Positions 20,975 to 33,400 of a DNA stretch of 64,000 nucleotides are shown here, piece by piece. How positions within the stretch are numbered: the first letter of the stretch is position 1; every line of letters begins with the position of its first letter. Source of the stretch: Posidonia oceanica (Eukaryota; Streptophyta; Magnoliopsida; Alismatales; Posidoniaceae); assembly GCA_037176725.1 (NCBI GenBank), contig JAZBRS010000059.1, positions 11,085,001 to 11,149,000 on the forward strand, written 5' to 3'. The notes below the pieces were generated by a model. That model was not told the origin of the DNA and made no database searches. It worked only from the letters and a program-made list of their open reading frames with translations. A program made the translations under genes and the position numbers.

Positions 20975-22999
20975 CTAGGCCCTAGCTAGAAGGTGCACAG
21001 GGGATTGAGCCTGAGGGAGCACGGTGGGAGGCGCGAGAGGGTGCTCCGGCCTGGCATGCGGTCGGATCAAATGGATTCCCGACTCGGAGCCGGTAACTGC
21101 CGCGAGGTAGAGACTGACCGGGAAAGGCTCAGAGATGTCAGAGATAAGGTCGGAAGGGTCTACTACAGAGGTAGCGGGCCCAGAAGGAAAGACAGAGTGG
21201 ACGCCTGAGGTTCCCGCCCCTCCCGGATAAGAGTGCTCCGGTAAAGGTTGGCGGACGATGCCAGAATGCGGGGGAACAGCTGGAGATGCAGATGCATGAG
21301 TGCGTGCTTGAGTGGATGCCTCGTGCGTGTCGATCACAATCGTTCCCGATTCGATCAGGTCCTGAATTGCGTTTCGCAGGGAGAAGCAATTGTCCGTCGA
21401 ATGCCCGACGCTTCGATGGAAATTGCAGAAGAGGTCCGACCTAAACCAATGCGGCAGAGGGCTTGGCGGCAGACGGACCTCCGGGAACTTCAGGAGCGAT
21501 GCCACCTTTGGCAAGATGACCGTGAGTGGTTCCACCAGTGGGGTGAAATTCCGCCTCTCAGTGGGTGGTCTTCTTTGCCTCGGGTACGGGCCTTGCTGAA
21601 CCGGTGCGGCAGGATAGACCGGTCTAGCGGTGGTTGTGATGTGCGGTGTGTGCGGGATCCTAGGTGCAGGAGCGTACACCATCTGAGTTGGGGCAGGCCG
21701 AGACGGCAGGCGAACAGGCACAGCAGGAGAATCGACGAATGCAACAGCGGGCTTCGGCGAATCCTTCCTCTTCGGGCGGTTATTGTTGCTGCCGCTGTTG
21801 TTGTTGTTGGAGGTGCTGCTGTTGGCACTATTGCTGCTGATCGCTGCCTGCTTAGCGAACGCAGAGAGAGCCGGGAAGTTGCCACTCCGCAAAGAACTCT
21901 CTACGCGCGCTCCAGCTCTGATGAGTGCCGCGAAAGTAGTGACTGGTTGAATGCTAAGCAGAGCTCCGAGAGACGGCTGCGCCCCTTTGATAATGATCTC
22001 GATAGACTCCTCGTCAGAGGGTCTATCTCGAACCTGAGAGGCAAGGGCGCGCCAGCGGCCGACGTACTCCCCGAACGGCTCGCCAGAGTTCTGCTTAATG
22101 GCGATCAAGTCCGCCCTCTTTGGGACAAGATCGAGGTTGAAGGAGTATTGTTCCAAGAACGCCTGACTGAGGTCGTTCCAAGTCTTGATGGCTGACATAT
22201 CGAGTGATGTGAACCACTTGAGTGCCGGCCCGGTCAAACTCTTCTGGAACAAGCGGATCAGCAACCTCTCGTCAGCCTGAAGCTGAGCGAGATCACCGCA
22301 ATACGCCTTCAGGTGTGCTACGGGGCAGCCCCTACCATTATATTTCTCGAAGTCCGGGATTTTGAACTTCGGGGGGAGTACCGCCTCTGGAAAGCAACAG
22401 AGGTCTCGGAATTGGTAGGTCTGGTGCTCAGTACCCTGCACTAGTCGTAGTGCCTTCTCCAAGACGTCCATGCGGTTGTTGATGGGGTCTGGAATTGCTG
22501 CTGTAGGAGAGGGATCAGCAGGGGTGGCGAGCACATACGCCGAATGGGTCGCACCTAAGTGCTCCTCCGGATCTACCATAGCGTCGCCTGGTGGAGCAAC
22601 GGGATGGCCGACGTATCCGTGCTGGGGGATAGTGTATGCAGGAGTGTATGCAGGATGCTGGATTTGGGGGAGGGGAGAAGAATAAATGCCATGCTGTGCT
22701 GGGACAGGGGTAGGATGGCGGAGCACCAGTTGCTGTGCAGGCGGGGTGCCAGTCAGCGAGCCAGTGAGGTACTGGGCTCCAGCCGATCCAAAGGGTTGAC
22801 CACCAGAAGGAAGTGGAGCATGCTGTGCCAAGTGTTGTGCAGGAGGAGGCGGTAAACGAGCCCCCATCGTCGGAACCGTGAGCAGTTGCGACGATGGTCG
22901 AGGCGGAGGTGTAGAGGTCGATGCAAGGAATGCAGGAACTGGCCTCGGAGGAACCTCAGGGACGACAGAGACAGAAGGAGGACGAACTGATAGAGCCAT
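20975..22999 (-). CDS. gag: E2 Gag
   Basis: A 674-residue ORF starts at an ATG with purine at -3 and G at +4. Residues 1-150 are proline-rich. Residues about 205-380 hold the retrotransposon Gag domain (PDFEKYNG, LIRLFQKSLTGPALKWF, FLEQYSFN). Then come an Asn/Ser-rich spacer (about 388-407) and a zinc-knuckle variant C525-x2-H528-x4-H533-x4-C538. It forms the particle core that packages the genomic RNA. Its stop is a TAG, and Pol follows in the same frame. The ATG lies 3 nt beyond another in-frame TAG that ends the upstream ORF, so the two Gag parts may be one protein joined by readthrough or two proteins made by termination and restart. Confidence 0.93.
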   Translation of the reverse strand: MALSVRPPSVSVVPEVPPRPVPAFLASTSTPPPRPSSQLLTVPTMGARLPPPPAQHLAQHAPLPSGGQPFGSAGAQYLTGSLTGTPPAQQLVLRHPTPVPAQHGIYSSPLPQIQHPAYTPAYTIPQHGYVGHPVAPPGDAMVDPEEHLGATHSAYVLATPADPSPTAAIPDPINNRMDVLEKALRLVQGTEHQTYQFRDLCCFPEAVLPPKFKIPDFEKYNGRGCPVAHLKAYCGDLAQLQADERLLIRLFQKSLTGPALKWFTSLDMSAIKTWNDLSQAFLEQYSFNLDLVPKRADLIAIKQNSGEPFGEYVGRWRALASQVRDRPSDEESIEIIIKGAQPSLGALLSIQPVTTFAALIRAGARVESSLRSGNFPALSAFAKQAAISSNSANSSTSNNNNSGSNNNRPKRKDSPKPAVAFVDSPAVPVRLPSRPAPTQMVYAPAPRIPHTPHITTTARPVYPAAPVQQGPYPRQRRPPTERRNFTPLVEPLTVILPKVASLLKFPEVRLPPSPLPHWFRSDLFCNFHRSVGHSTDNCFSLRNAIQDLIESGTIVIDTHEASTQARTHASASPAVPPHSGIVRQPLPEHSYPGGAGTSGVHSVFPSGPATSVVDPSDLISDISEPFPVSLYLAAVTGSESGIHLIRPHARPEHPLAPPTVLPQAQSPVHLLARA

Positions 23000-23002
23000 G
23001 CC

Positions 23003-23440
23003 CTACAGTCTCTGGGCGAGCTCCATCAGATGCTGGTACTGCGCCTCGGGCGTCTCGCTAGTGGGGACGCTGAAGTGCAGTGCCGGAGGAGGTTGAGAAG
23101 CAAGGGGCACGGACACAGACGGTCCGGGAGGGAAGGATTCTACAAAAAAGGTCGCAGCAGCGGTGGAAGGGATGTCGAAAGCGACGTATCCCTGGGATGG
23201 AGGGGGCAGTGGCGTCTCCGGAGTGCGAGTAACAGCCGTCAAGATAGATTCGGCGACCGGATCCGGAGGAAGGGATGCTTGCCACTGTCCCGGGATGTAC
23301 TGAGAACCTAGAGACGTCAGAGGAGGAAACCCTGGCGTCAGAGGGGGAACAAGAGGGACAGAGGGAGCAACCAGAGGGGCCGGAACGGAAACACCCTCCG
23401 TGACAGGAGTAAAAGAAGGCTCACTAACGTACTGGGCCAT
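23003..23440 (-). CDS. E2 leader ORF or Gag N-terminal extension
   Basis: 145 residues from the ATG at 23440 to a TAG at 23003-23005, in the same frame as Gag. The protein is proline-, serine- and threonine-rich and ends in a short helical stretch (EAQYQHLMELAQRL). The frame stays open upstream to about 23617, where a GTAAGC donor-like site (23609-23614) lies, so a spliced 5' exon is conceivable. Ogre elements often have an ORF before gag, and this could be that ORF or simply the Gag N-terminus cut by a nonsense codon. No domain recognised. Confidence 0.6.
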   Translation of the reverse strand: MAQYVSEPSFTPVTEGVSVPAPLVAPSVPLVPPLTPGFPPLTSLGSQYIPGQWQASLPPDPVAESILTAVTRTPETPLPPPSQGYVAFDIPSTAAATFFVESFPPGPSVSVPLASQPPPALHFSVPTSETPEAQYQHLMELAQRL

Positions 23441-24750
23441 TGCTGACCTAGAGCGCGTGAGAACTGGGCTGCGACGGGTGTTCAAGCGGTGCTTCCTAAG
23501 AGGAGCTATCGTCGCAAGTGCGGATAGCTCGGAAAGGGAATGGTCGCGAATAGGTCGCAACAGGGGCGCCAACGAGGGTCGGTACTCAAGCTCTGGCAAA
23601 GGAAACTCGCTTACCGATCACGCTGACACAACAGAAGGAAATTAGGGTTAGAGACTAAGAAGATGAATGCAAATGAGTTAGTTAAATGGCATGAATGACG
23701 TGCATGCTTTCTAGTATGCCCCCCTTTACCCAACTAGTGTGTCCTAGTAAGGCGGTCTACTCCGGGTATCCCTGGGTGTACGGGTCACCGACTCAGGTCA
23801 GAAAAAGTAGGTCCCCTGCCTAACTCCTGGCCCAAAGCTCAGGTAATGACAGGGTGGTGCGTTGGTGGCCTCTACCCCGCCAAAGCGTGGGTGGTACCCT
23901 CTACTAACACCGACACGACCCCCAGACAAGGAGGGAACGGACCGACCAACTTATGCCACGCCCAAAGCAGTGGAACAAGAGGCCGGGACCGTCCTTCGCA
24001 GACTAGTAGGTGGACTCAGAGGAGAAGAATGCATGCCCTATATGATGCTTATGCAAATGGTTAGAGTTTTTTATCTTGCGCATTTTATTAACCAAAGGGA
24101 GTGAAGGACTGTTTGTAGTCTCTAGTTGCCCCTAGAAGTTCTTTTTACTTGCATTTTTTAGTTAACCATGGGGGAAGCAGACAAGTCTCTACTATCCTAA
24201 GCATGGCAAGTGCGAAAGGGAAGAAAATCAGTCAAAATGGCAAGCAACCATCATACAACACAACAAAAGGCATGTTCATGGCATGTGCGAGTGTTTGTGA
24301 ATATGATGGTGAAAAAGAAGCATTCATCAAGTCAAAAGGCATGTAAGCATAGTATGTGCGTGCGTAGTGACATAGCAAGGGTGTAAAAGAAGCATTCAAC
24401 ATCCAAAAAGCATGTATTTTAGCCAAACAAAGTATGTAGACATGTAATGTGCAAGAATTAAAGCAATAATAAGCAAGTAAGGCAAAGCAAGGTAAAAGTA
24501 AGCAGACTGTAAAAGAAATAGGAGCATAAGCAAGGCAATAAGTAAATAAACAAGCAAATAAGCGAAGTTAAGCAAAAGAAAGCGCAAATCGAGGCGAAAG
24601 AAGTGCAAAACCTAAGCAAAGTAGCCACGAAGCGACTTACTAGGAGTTTGCACAGAAAGGCGAGCAAAACAGGCAAAGAAGGCACACAAGGCAGACAAAG
24701 CTGCAAAACAGGCGAGCGAAAAAGCCAAGAGCGAAAGTCGGAGTCTAGCA
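23441..24750 (-). other. E2 5' leader
   Basis: Non-coding leader between PBS and the first ORF. The part at 24150-24700 is A-rich with AAGCA repeats, and the 23700-24010 part is C-rich. It presumably carries packaging signals. No ORF with family features was seen. Confidence 0.6.
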
Positions 24751-24768
24751 TCCCCAGCGGAGTCGCCA
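24751..24768 (-). other. E2 primer-binding site, tRNA-Arg type
   Basis: The plus strand reads TCCCCAGCGGAGTCGCCA, one base from the LTR. It has the form of a tRNA 3' end with CCA and agrees with my recollection of plant tRNA-Arg(ACG). tRNA-Arg priming is known for Ogre elements. Minus-strand DNA synthesis would start here. Confidence 0.85.
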
Positions 24769-24769
24769 C

Positions 24770-27700
24770 TGTAGCGATCCCGATCGGAATCAGGCTCGCT
24801 ATTTAGCGGCGATTGAGATCCGAGGAAGAGGCTCAACTCGAAAAACACTTAAAATCGAGGAGAAAAGGAAAGATAAGACAAATCAGAGTCGCCACCACGT
24901 CTATTAACGGAAGACGAGGAAAACCGGGGTAATGCGTGAATTAACGCGCAAAACCGAGCAATAAATGCAAAGCAAAGCAATGCAAAGGGAAACAAATGCA
25001 AACAAATGCAAATGAGATGACTCTAGCCTAGGATAAGGGCGGTACGGTCATTGCGGGCCAAAAGACAGGGCAAGGACTCCTGTTACGTGCGGGGAAGGTG
25101 TTAGGCACCCCCGACACGCCCGAGAATCGGTCTTTCTAGGCTTACGCTCGCATACGCAGGGAAATGCAGGATTGAATGCCTATGTGCCTATAAATGCCTA
25201 AATGAATGCTCCAGGAGTGCTCTAAGTGGGAAAATGCAAGGCAGGGAAGTAAACGTGCTCTCTAAATGCTCAGCTACGCTGTCTGTGTTCCGAATTAGGC
25301 GAAGCCTAGCTCGTGAGAACTCCAGGCAGTAAGCATCACAGCCCTATATGCGAATGCAGACGAGAAAGCAAGACAACGTCAAAATCATGCAATGCGATCG
25401 ACATGCAGGAGAAAACGACGTAAAACGCGCAAAACGAGGCGAGAAACAAGAACGCACACAAAACGGCGCAAAAGGACGAAACTGGTGCGCAAAACAAGCG
25501 AAAAAACAAGGCGGCACGCAAAACGAGACAACGAAACAGAATGGCAGGCAAAACGGTGCAAAAAGACGATGACGAGCACGCGAAATGGTGCCAAAGCAAG
25601 ACGAGCGCGCAAAACGGCGCAGAAGCAAAGCAGGCACGCAAAACGGTGCCAAAACAGCGAAACAAAGCCCCGGAAAAGCTATGCGAATGCAAAATGCAAG
25701 GAAGAGATTAGGAGAGGCAAAAGAGAAGTAAAACAGCGCATGTGTGAGAACAGACGCCGTTCGGGGCCACACAGAGTAGGTGTGAAGACCTACAAAGAGG
25801 AGAGTGAGCAAACGGAGGGATTACCGCTTCTTTGTGACCGTTTCCCACTAAACCGCTCCACGGTGTGTCTCGCACGCTGCCCAAAGCTCGCGATGCGATC
25901 GGATCGTGGAAAAGGGGGAAGAAAGTCACATTAAGTGGCAAATCCAGGGGAAACACAACACAAAACACTCAAGAGTACGCGAAACGGGGATTGGAATTGA
26001 TAGACAAGAAGGGGAGGTCCTATTCTACATGCTCAAAGAGACCGAAAGCGAAAACGAGGTAAACTATGCAAATAGCATGCGAATGAATGCAATGCAAGGG
26101 TTCAGGAGGGCATACCTGGAAATCCTGGAGTCTGATCTGAAATCTGCTCGGTCCATGCTGAAGAGCGCTTCGCTGCGGTCGCCTGGGCAGCTTGCTTGAG
26201 AAGATCCAACGGCCGGATTGGAAGATATCGCAGCTTCAGGGCGGATGGGCCAGAACAGGAGAGAAGAACAGACCTAGGTGTTCAGGAAGTCCTAGGGGTG
26301 TACAAAAGGGTCCTCCCAGGTGGATGGGAGCTAAGGGGGCTCTGGTGTGTGCAAAAGAAACTTAATGCAAAGCTACATGAATGCAGATGCATGCAAGATG
26401 CCAGAAAAGACAAGGAGGAAGACTTTTAGGAAAGAAAGGAGTTCAAATGCTATTTTAAAAAAGAAAAGGGGCTTAAATGCAAATTTTTGAAAAGGATTGG
26501 GGCTTACAGGCAGGGGCTTTGAAAACAGGAGGGGTTGCATGCGGTTTTGTAAAAGACTGGGCTTAGAATGCAATTTTGAAAAGGGGACATGCATCGGAAG
26601 AAGTTTTGAAAGCAAAGGACAAGCAAAAAGCAATTTTGAAAAACTCTAGGGTCTAAAATGCAATTTTCCCAGAAAACAGGGTCCTGGGGAGTCTAGGAAT
26701 GCAAGTGGAGGGTCCATGTGCAATTTTATAAGAATAGGAGCTAAGATGCAACTTTAGGGGCAAAACGGTCTTTTTACATGACTTTAAAAGGATGCAAGGA
26801 CCTATATGTCATTTTTAAATCATGCAAGGGTCAAGTATGCAATTTTAGATGTAAAATGTGTTCTGAAATCAAGGTCTGGGGACTGACATGCAATTTTTGA
26901 AAATACAAGGTTGAAAATGCAATACAATAAGCTAAGATGCATGCAGAATGGTTACTATACATTTAAAATGGACTTAGATGCAAAAATGAAATAACAGAGG
27001 GGCAAATGTGCAATGCAGCATGCAAAATACGAAAATAAACCCTAAGTTCTACAGTGCATTGGACTAAGATACAGAAACAAAAACTGAGAAGGACCCAGAA
27101 CGCAATACAATAAGGCAAACTTACAGCATTTAAATTAAATAATCTACTGTAGGATTCAGATGCAAAAATTAAAAGCAGAGGGGCTAAAACATAAAAAGTT
27201 ACAACTATACAGCATAGTAAAAGGTCTGGAATGTAAATATGGAAAAGCAGAGATAATTAAAGCAATTTAGCATGGTTTTAAATCACAACAAAGCAAGCAT
27301 TAAACTGATTTGGACCTAAACGCAATATTAGAAACTTAATATAACATAAATGCAATGCAAGTAAAATTAAACAAGTTAACGAAAAAAAAGAAAAGAAAGG
27401 AACTTACAGTGGATGGAGGCCGGAGCTCGCCGGCGTTCCTCTGGACCGGTGGAGGGGAGGTGATGCGAGGCGGCGGAGAGCTGGGGGGGAACCGGCGTGA
27501 CGCGGCGGAGGCGGAGGAGGTCTGCGGCGGAGCTTCGGCGGCGGCGGGCGTGCGTGGGGAGCTGCTGTCCTTGCAGCGCCGGCGACCGGTGTCGGAGAAG
27601 AAGGTAACTCCGGCGAGTGTTTGCGGGCGGCACAGGTGATGAAATCCCTCGAGGAAAAGTCGAGGAGCAAGAGGGCGACGAGGGGAATCCAGGGGAGGGT

Positions 27701-30469
27701 TTCTTCGGCCCTCACGCGCGCTGGAAGAGGCCACCCATCCAGGAGGATTTCGGCCGGCCGGAGGGAGGTGGAGACGGCGGAGGACGGCGGCTGCTGGTGC
27801 GGGGGCGGTTCGGGGGCGTCGCCGGAGGTCCAAGGAAGATGACGGAGTAATTGGAAGCGCGTTCTACAGCCCGGGGCGAGATCTGGTTCAGTGGAGACTT
27901 TGCTGTGAATGCCGAGGTGGGTGCGGCGTTGTGTGGCGCTCCAAGGCGAGGCGAAGGTACGGGCGGCTAGGTGGTTGTTCGGGGAGTGCGTGGGAGGAAA
28001 CAGAAGTGGATTTCACTGAGTGTGGAGGAAGATATGGGTGTTTGAAGATTTTGGCAAAAAAGAGGACCCAAGTGTTTGTAGTGGACTGTGGGGTGTGTGG
28101 GAGGTTTCAGGATGTGATCTTGGATGGCTCGGGAAGGTGGTTGCTTGGTGAGTCTGATGGCAAAGTTCTGGGATTTTAGGAGGCTCGTGGTGGTGGGTTT
28201 GCAAGGAAGAAGGTCGCTCTGAGCTTGTTGGGTGCTGAAGGGTTTGGAGCTCGATTCCGGGAAGGTTTCAAGGTGTTTTTCAGTTCTGGAAGAAGGGTGA
28301 GAGAGCTGGGAACTTGGTCTTTCCAGGTGTAGTGGCCGAACTCCTTTCTGATTCCAAAATCCCAAGTTTTGTTGCTTCAAAGTTGCTGGTTTCCAACAGT
28401 CAAAGGGAGGGCATGGGTCTCTGTTTTTCTGCCACCATTGGCAGGGCATGGAGGGAATGGCCTTGGTCGTGGGTCGTGGGTGATGGTGGGAGGTCAAGGT
28501 GGTGTCAGGGAGGTTTGAAAAAAAAGAAAGCCAATGGGGGAGAGGTCTGCTGTCGTTTTTTGTGAGAAGAGGAGAAGAAGAGAGGAATAAGAAGAAGAAG
28601 AGAAGGAGGGAAAGAGGAGGGGAAATGCATGGGCCGTGGGTTGGGCTTGAGAGAAAAAAAAAAGAAATTAAGAAAGAAGGAAAGAAGGAGGGGGAAAGTG
28701 GAATGGGTTGGACCAAAAGAAAGGGGAGAAGGAAGAAAAAGAAAGAAAGAGGAGAAAGAAGAAGGAGAGGGAAAAGTGAGGAAATAAAATTAGGAAAAAT
28801 AAATTAAAAATAAGTAAAAATACTAGAAAGGTTGTGTTGTGAGTTAGGATTTTAATTAGATTTTTAGTGACTGTTTTTAGGTTAATTAGTGTGCTTTGGG
28901 CTTGATTGAGGTTTTAGGGTTTTGGTCTTGCTTTTAATTAGTTTTTACTTGATTAAGTGTTTGTTAAATCTTTTTAAATTGTTTTAAAAATTGTGTTTTT
29001 CTTGTGGAGCATTTTAGGATGTTGATTAGGATTTTTTCAGGATTTATTTTCATATTAATCGGAATAGGTTTTGGGTTTTTAAGTCTTAGTCTTCTTAGGT
29101 TTTTTTTTTTCTTTTTTTTCTTTTTTAAGTCTTTTGGATTAGGTTTTTTAATTTTTATTTGTTGATTTTTCTTGATGTTTTTTAATTAGGTTTCTCTTGT
29201 TTGATTAAGACTCTTCAAGTCTTTTTGATGTGTTCTTCATTCTTTTTAATTGAGTTCTCAAATTGTTTTCCTTAGGTTTGTTAAGTTAAGCTTTTTCTTT
29301 CATTAATTACTTATCTTAGTGTTCTTAACTGTTTCACTTCTTTTTTAGGGTTTGTTTTTTAATTCTTTTGGTAGGGTTTTCATTTTTGGTGGGTCTTGAT
29401 TTTGTTTTAGTTTTTTCTTAGATTTTTCGGTATTTTATTTTGGTTTGTTTCGCATTTTTTAGTTTGCGTGCTTGATTTTCTTTTTAGCTTAGTTTAGTTA
29501 AGTTTAAGTTTTTAATTGCTTGCTTAATGTTTTTTAATTGTTTCTCTTAGAGTTCTGGTTTGTCTCTTTTATGTTTTGGAATTTTACAGATTTTTAGGGG
29601 TTTTTATGGGTTTTTGCAAAAGAAAGAAAAGGAAAAGGGAAGGAGGAAGAAAATGGAAAAAGGGAGAAATAAAAGGGAAAGAGATGAGTTGGAGGGAAAT
29701 GATTTTTTTAAAATTCAGGAAAAGTGCTAAAAATAAAATAAAAATAGGAATAAGATAGAGAAGGGATAGAAGCACAAAGGGGGCCCACAGCCAGGCCAGG
29801 GAAAGGGCAAAAAGGGGATGAAAAGGGAGATGATAATCAGGAGAGAGAGAGGAGAGAGAAAAAGATAATCCTGGAGAGAGAAAAGGATAATTTGGGTGAA
29901 TGGAGGTCTTAAGGGTCTTGGAATGGGGTGAAAATTGGCGAGTGGGTAGTCTAGGGCTTAAGGTATTGGGTCTAAGGTTTTGGTTCGATTCTAAGAAGGT
30001 TTTGGAGGGGTTTCAAGGTGTAGAAAAAGGGGAAATTCACCTAGGTTTTCTAGGGTTTTTGGGAATGGGTTAGGTTTAGAAATTTCTGGGTTCTAGAGTA
30101 GGTTTGTTGAGTGGGTGTTGGTGGATTTTCCTATGGATTTTGGTCAAGTTTTGAGCTCGGGAAGAGGGGTAAAGGCTTAGGTCAAGTTGGCTGGTTATGA
30201 AGGGTAGAAAGGAGGGTTAGGGTTTGGGTTTGGCTTGGGTTTTGAATGGTTTTAGGGTAAGGTTTTGGATGGTTTCAGGGTAAGGTTTTGAGAGGATTTT
30301 GGGGTGGTTTTCTGGGTTAGAAAATGAGTGTGGTTCTAGGTTTGGTTTTGAGGTTTGAGGTGGGGTTTTGATTTGAAAGGAAGGGTGAGGGGGAAAGGTG
30401 TAATTTTGGTTTTCTTCCTAGCCGCCCGAGATCTTGCCAATTCAGCCTTGTCGAAATGGGGTGTCAACA
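24770..30469 (-). repeat. E2 right (5') LTR, 5.7 kb
   Basis: Direct copy of 2446-8143, offset 22,324 at the start and 22,326 at the end after a poly-T length change near 29101-29120. Substitutions seen by eye include those near 25743, 26695, 26838, 27496 and 27650. It supplies the promoter for the element RNA, but the start site was not located. Confidence 0.97.
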
Positions 30470-30474
30470 CTATT
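30470..30474. other. Target-site duplication CTATT, right copy of E2
   Basis: Matches 2441-2445 exactly. Confidence 0.97.
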
Positions 30475-33400
30475 AACGGAAGACAAGAAAAACCGGGGGA
30501 AATGCGTGGATTAAACACGCAAATCCAAGCAAGAAATGCAAAGCAAAGCAATGCAAAAGAAAACAAATGCAAATACATGCAAATGAGATGACTCTAGCCT
30601 AGGATAAGGGCGATATGGTCATTGCAGGCCAAAAGACTGGGCAAGGACTCCTGTTACGTGCGGGGAAGGTGTTAGGCACCCCCGACACGCCCGAGAATCG
30701 GTCTTTCTAGGCTTACGCTCGCATACACAGGGAAATGCAGGTTTGAATGCCTAAATGCCAATGAATGCCTGAATGAGTGCTCAAGGTGTGCTCTAAGTGG
30801 AGAGAATGCAAAGCAGGGAAGTAAACATGCTCTCTAAGTGCTCAACCGCACTGTCTGTGTTCCGAACCGGGCGAAACCTAGTTCGTGAGAACTCCAGGCA
30901 GTAAGCATCACAGCCCTATATGCAAATGCAAGCGAAAAAGCAAAACAACGGCAAAACCATGCAATGCGATCGACATGCAAGAGAAAACGGCGTAAAATGC
31001 GCAAAACGAGGCAAGAAACGAAAACGGCACGCGAAACGGTGCAAAAGATGAGGCAGGCACGCAAAACGGTGCCAAAACGAAAGCGAGCACGCAAAACGAC
31101 GCAAAAGTAAAGCAGGCACGCAGAACGGTGCCAAAGACGAGAGCGGGCACGCAAAATGGTGCCAAAAGCAGCGAAATAAAACCTCGGAAAAGCCATGCGA
31201 ATGCAAATGCAGGGAAAAAGATCAGAAGAAGCTAAAGGAGAGGTAAAACAGCGTGTGTGTGAGAACAGACGCTGTGTAGGGCCACACAGAGTAGGTGTGA
31301 AGACCTACAAAGGGGAGAAGTGAGCAAATGGAGGGATTACCACTTTTTTGTGACCGATTCCCACTAAACCGCTCCACGATGTGTCTCACACGCTACCCAA
31401 AGCTCACGATGCGATCGGATCGTGGAAAAGGGGGAAGAAGGTCGCATTAAGTGGTGAATCCAGGGAAAACACAACACAAAATCCTTGGGGAAACGCGAAA
31501 CGGGGATCGGAGTTGATAGACAAGATGAGAAGGCCCTATTCTACATGCTCAAAGAGACAGAAAGCGAAAACAAGGCAAACAATGCAAATGGCATGCAAAT
31601 GAATGCAATGAGGGGTTCAAGATGACATACCTGGAAATCCTGGGGCCTGATCTGAAATCTGCTTGGTCCATGCTGAAGAGCGCTTCGCCGCGGTCGTCTG
31701 GGCAGCTTATTTGAGAAGATCCAACGGTCGGATTGGAAGATATCGCAGCTTCAAAGCAGGAGGGCCAGAACAGGGGAGAAGAACAGATCTAAGTGTTCAG
31801 GAGATCCTAGGGGTGTGCAAAAAGGTCCTCCCAGGTGAAAGGGAGCTAAGGGGGCTCTAGTGTGTGCAAAGGGATGCTAAGTGCAAAGCTACATGAATGC
31901 AAATGCATGCAGAAAGCAAAAAAGAACACAAGGGGGAATTTTCAGGAAAACAGGAGTTCAAATGCTATTTTTAAAAGGAAGGTGGGCTTAAATGCAAAGT
32001 TTGGAAAAACATGGGGCTTTCAAGCAGGTTTTGAAAACAAGAGGGATTGCATGCAGTTTTGCAAAAGACTGGGCTTAGAATGATATTTTAAAAAGTGGGT
32101 ATGCATTAGAGGAAGTTTTAAAAGCAAATGGCAAGCAAAATGCAATTTTGAAAAACCCTAGGGTCTAAAATGCAATTTTTCTAGAAAACAGGGTTCTGGG
32201 GAGTCTGGGAATGCAAGTGGAGGGCCTACATGCAATTTTGCAAATATGGGAGCTAAAACGCAATTTTAAGGGCAAAACAGGCATTTTACATGAGTGTATA
32301 AAGATGCAAAGGACCTATGTGTCATTTTGAAATCATGCAAGGTCAAAAATGCAATTTAGTATGCAAAATATGCTCTGAAATCAAGGTCTATGGACTGATG
32401 TGCAATTTTTTTAAAAAAATAGGGTTGAAAATGCAATGCAATAAGCTAAAATGCATGCAAAATGATTACTGTGCACTTAAAAGGACCTACATGCAAAAAT
32501 GAAAAAAACAGAGGGGATAATATGCAATGCAGCATGCAAAAATTAGAAATGAAACCTAAGTTACTACAGTGCAGAGGATAAAAATGCAAAAATGAGAAAA
32601 AACAGGGGTTCAGAATGCAATATGATATGGCAAAGTTCATGCATTTAAATTAAATAATCTACTACAGGACCTATATGCAAAAATTGAAAACAGAGGGGCT
32701 GATGCATAAAATTTTATAACTAAACAGCACAGCAAAAGGACTGAATTGAAAATACTGAAAAGCAAAGATACTTAAAGCAATTTAGCATGGTTTTAAATTA
32801 AAAACAAAGCAAATTAAATGGCATAAGGACCAGAATGCAAAAATAAGGAAACTTAAGCTAAACATGCAATATTCACACAAAAAACTATATAACTGAGAAA
32901 ATAAATCTACAGTGATTGCCGGTGGCAACGAACACTGTAGCAGTGAGCCACCAGAGTTTGCGGCCGCCGGCATAGGGGGGCTGAGGAGGCGCTGAACAGC
33001 GGAGGCGGCTGCTGACGTCCGTGCGGAGCTCCGGGGGTCACCGGGATGGCGTTCCGCTGGCTGGAGCGCCGCGAAGGCCGGAGAACGGCGCCGGAGAAGA
33101 TGGTCTGACCGGCGAACAGCAACGGAGCAGGAGGACCAGAAACCTACTTCTAAGAGGCTGAGAAGCAGCAGGGGAAGAAGAGGGAGCTGAGGACGTAAAG
33201 AATTACCTGGCTCCGCGTCTGGAACGTGCTCCCGACCTCAGCAGTACCAGAGCTGGTCGGCGACGTTCGTCCAGTTGCAGCGGTGGTCGTCGGGTGCTCG
33301 CGGAGGTTGGAGCTGCCTCAGAGCGTCCTTCCGGTGCTTCCTGAGCGATCCGATGGATGCTTTGGAACTCGAACAAAGATCTGAAGTTTTTGGGTTCTCA

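Larger units (their letters stand above)
2446..30469 (-). mobile_element. E2: young, near-intact 28-kb Tat/Ogre retrotransposon
   Basis: Two direct LTRs (2446-8143, 5698 bp; 24770-30469, 5700 bp) begin TG and end CA, and are flanked by CTATT duplications. I counted about 14-15 substitutions and one 2-bp poly-T length change between them, roughly 0.25% divergence, so the insertion is recent. The 16.6-kb interior reads on the minus strand as PBS, Gag, long Pol ORF, extra PMD-like ORF, hairpin-rich repeats and PPT. The second RNase H domain and the tRNA-Arg-like PBS place it in the Tat/Ogre lineage. It is inserted in a solo LTR of a related subfamily. Confidence 0.97.

Noticed and set aside
21248..22195. 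315-residue plus-strand ORF
   Set aside because: It is the mirror of the E2 gag gene on the opposite strand, with no domain or start context.
24751..24768. tRNA gene fragment
   Set aside because: Only the 18-nt 3' end with CCA is present beside the LTR, as expected of a primer-binding site. There is no cloverleaf.
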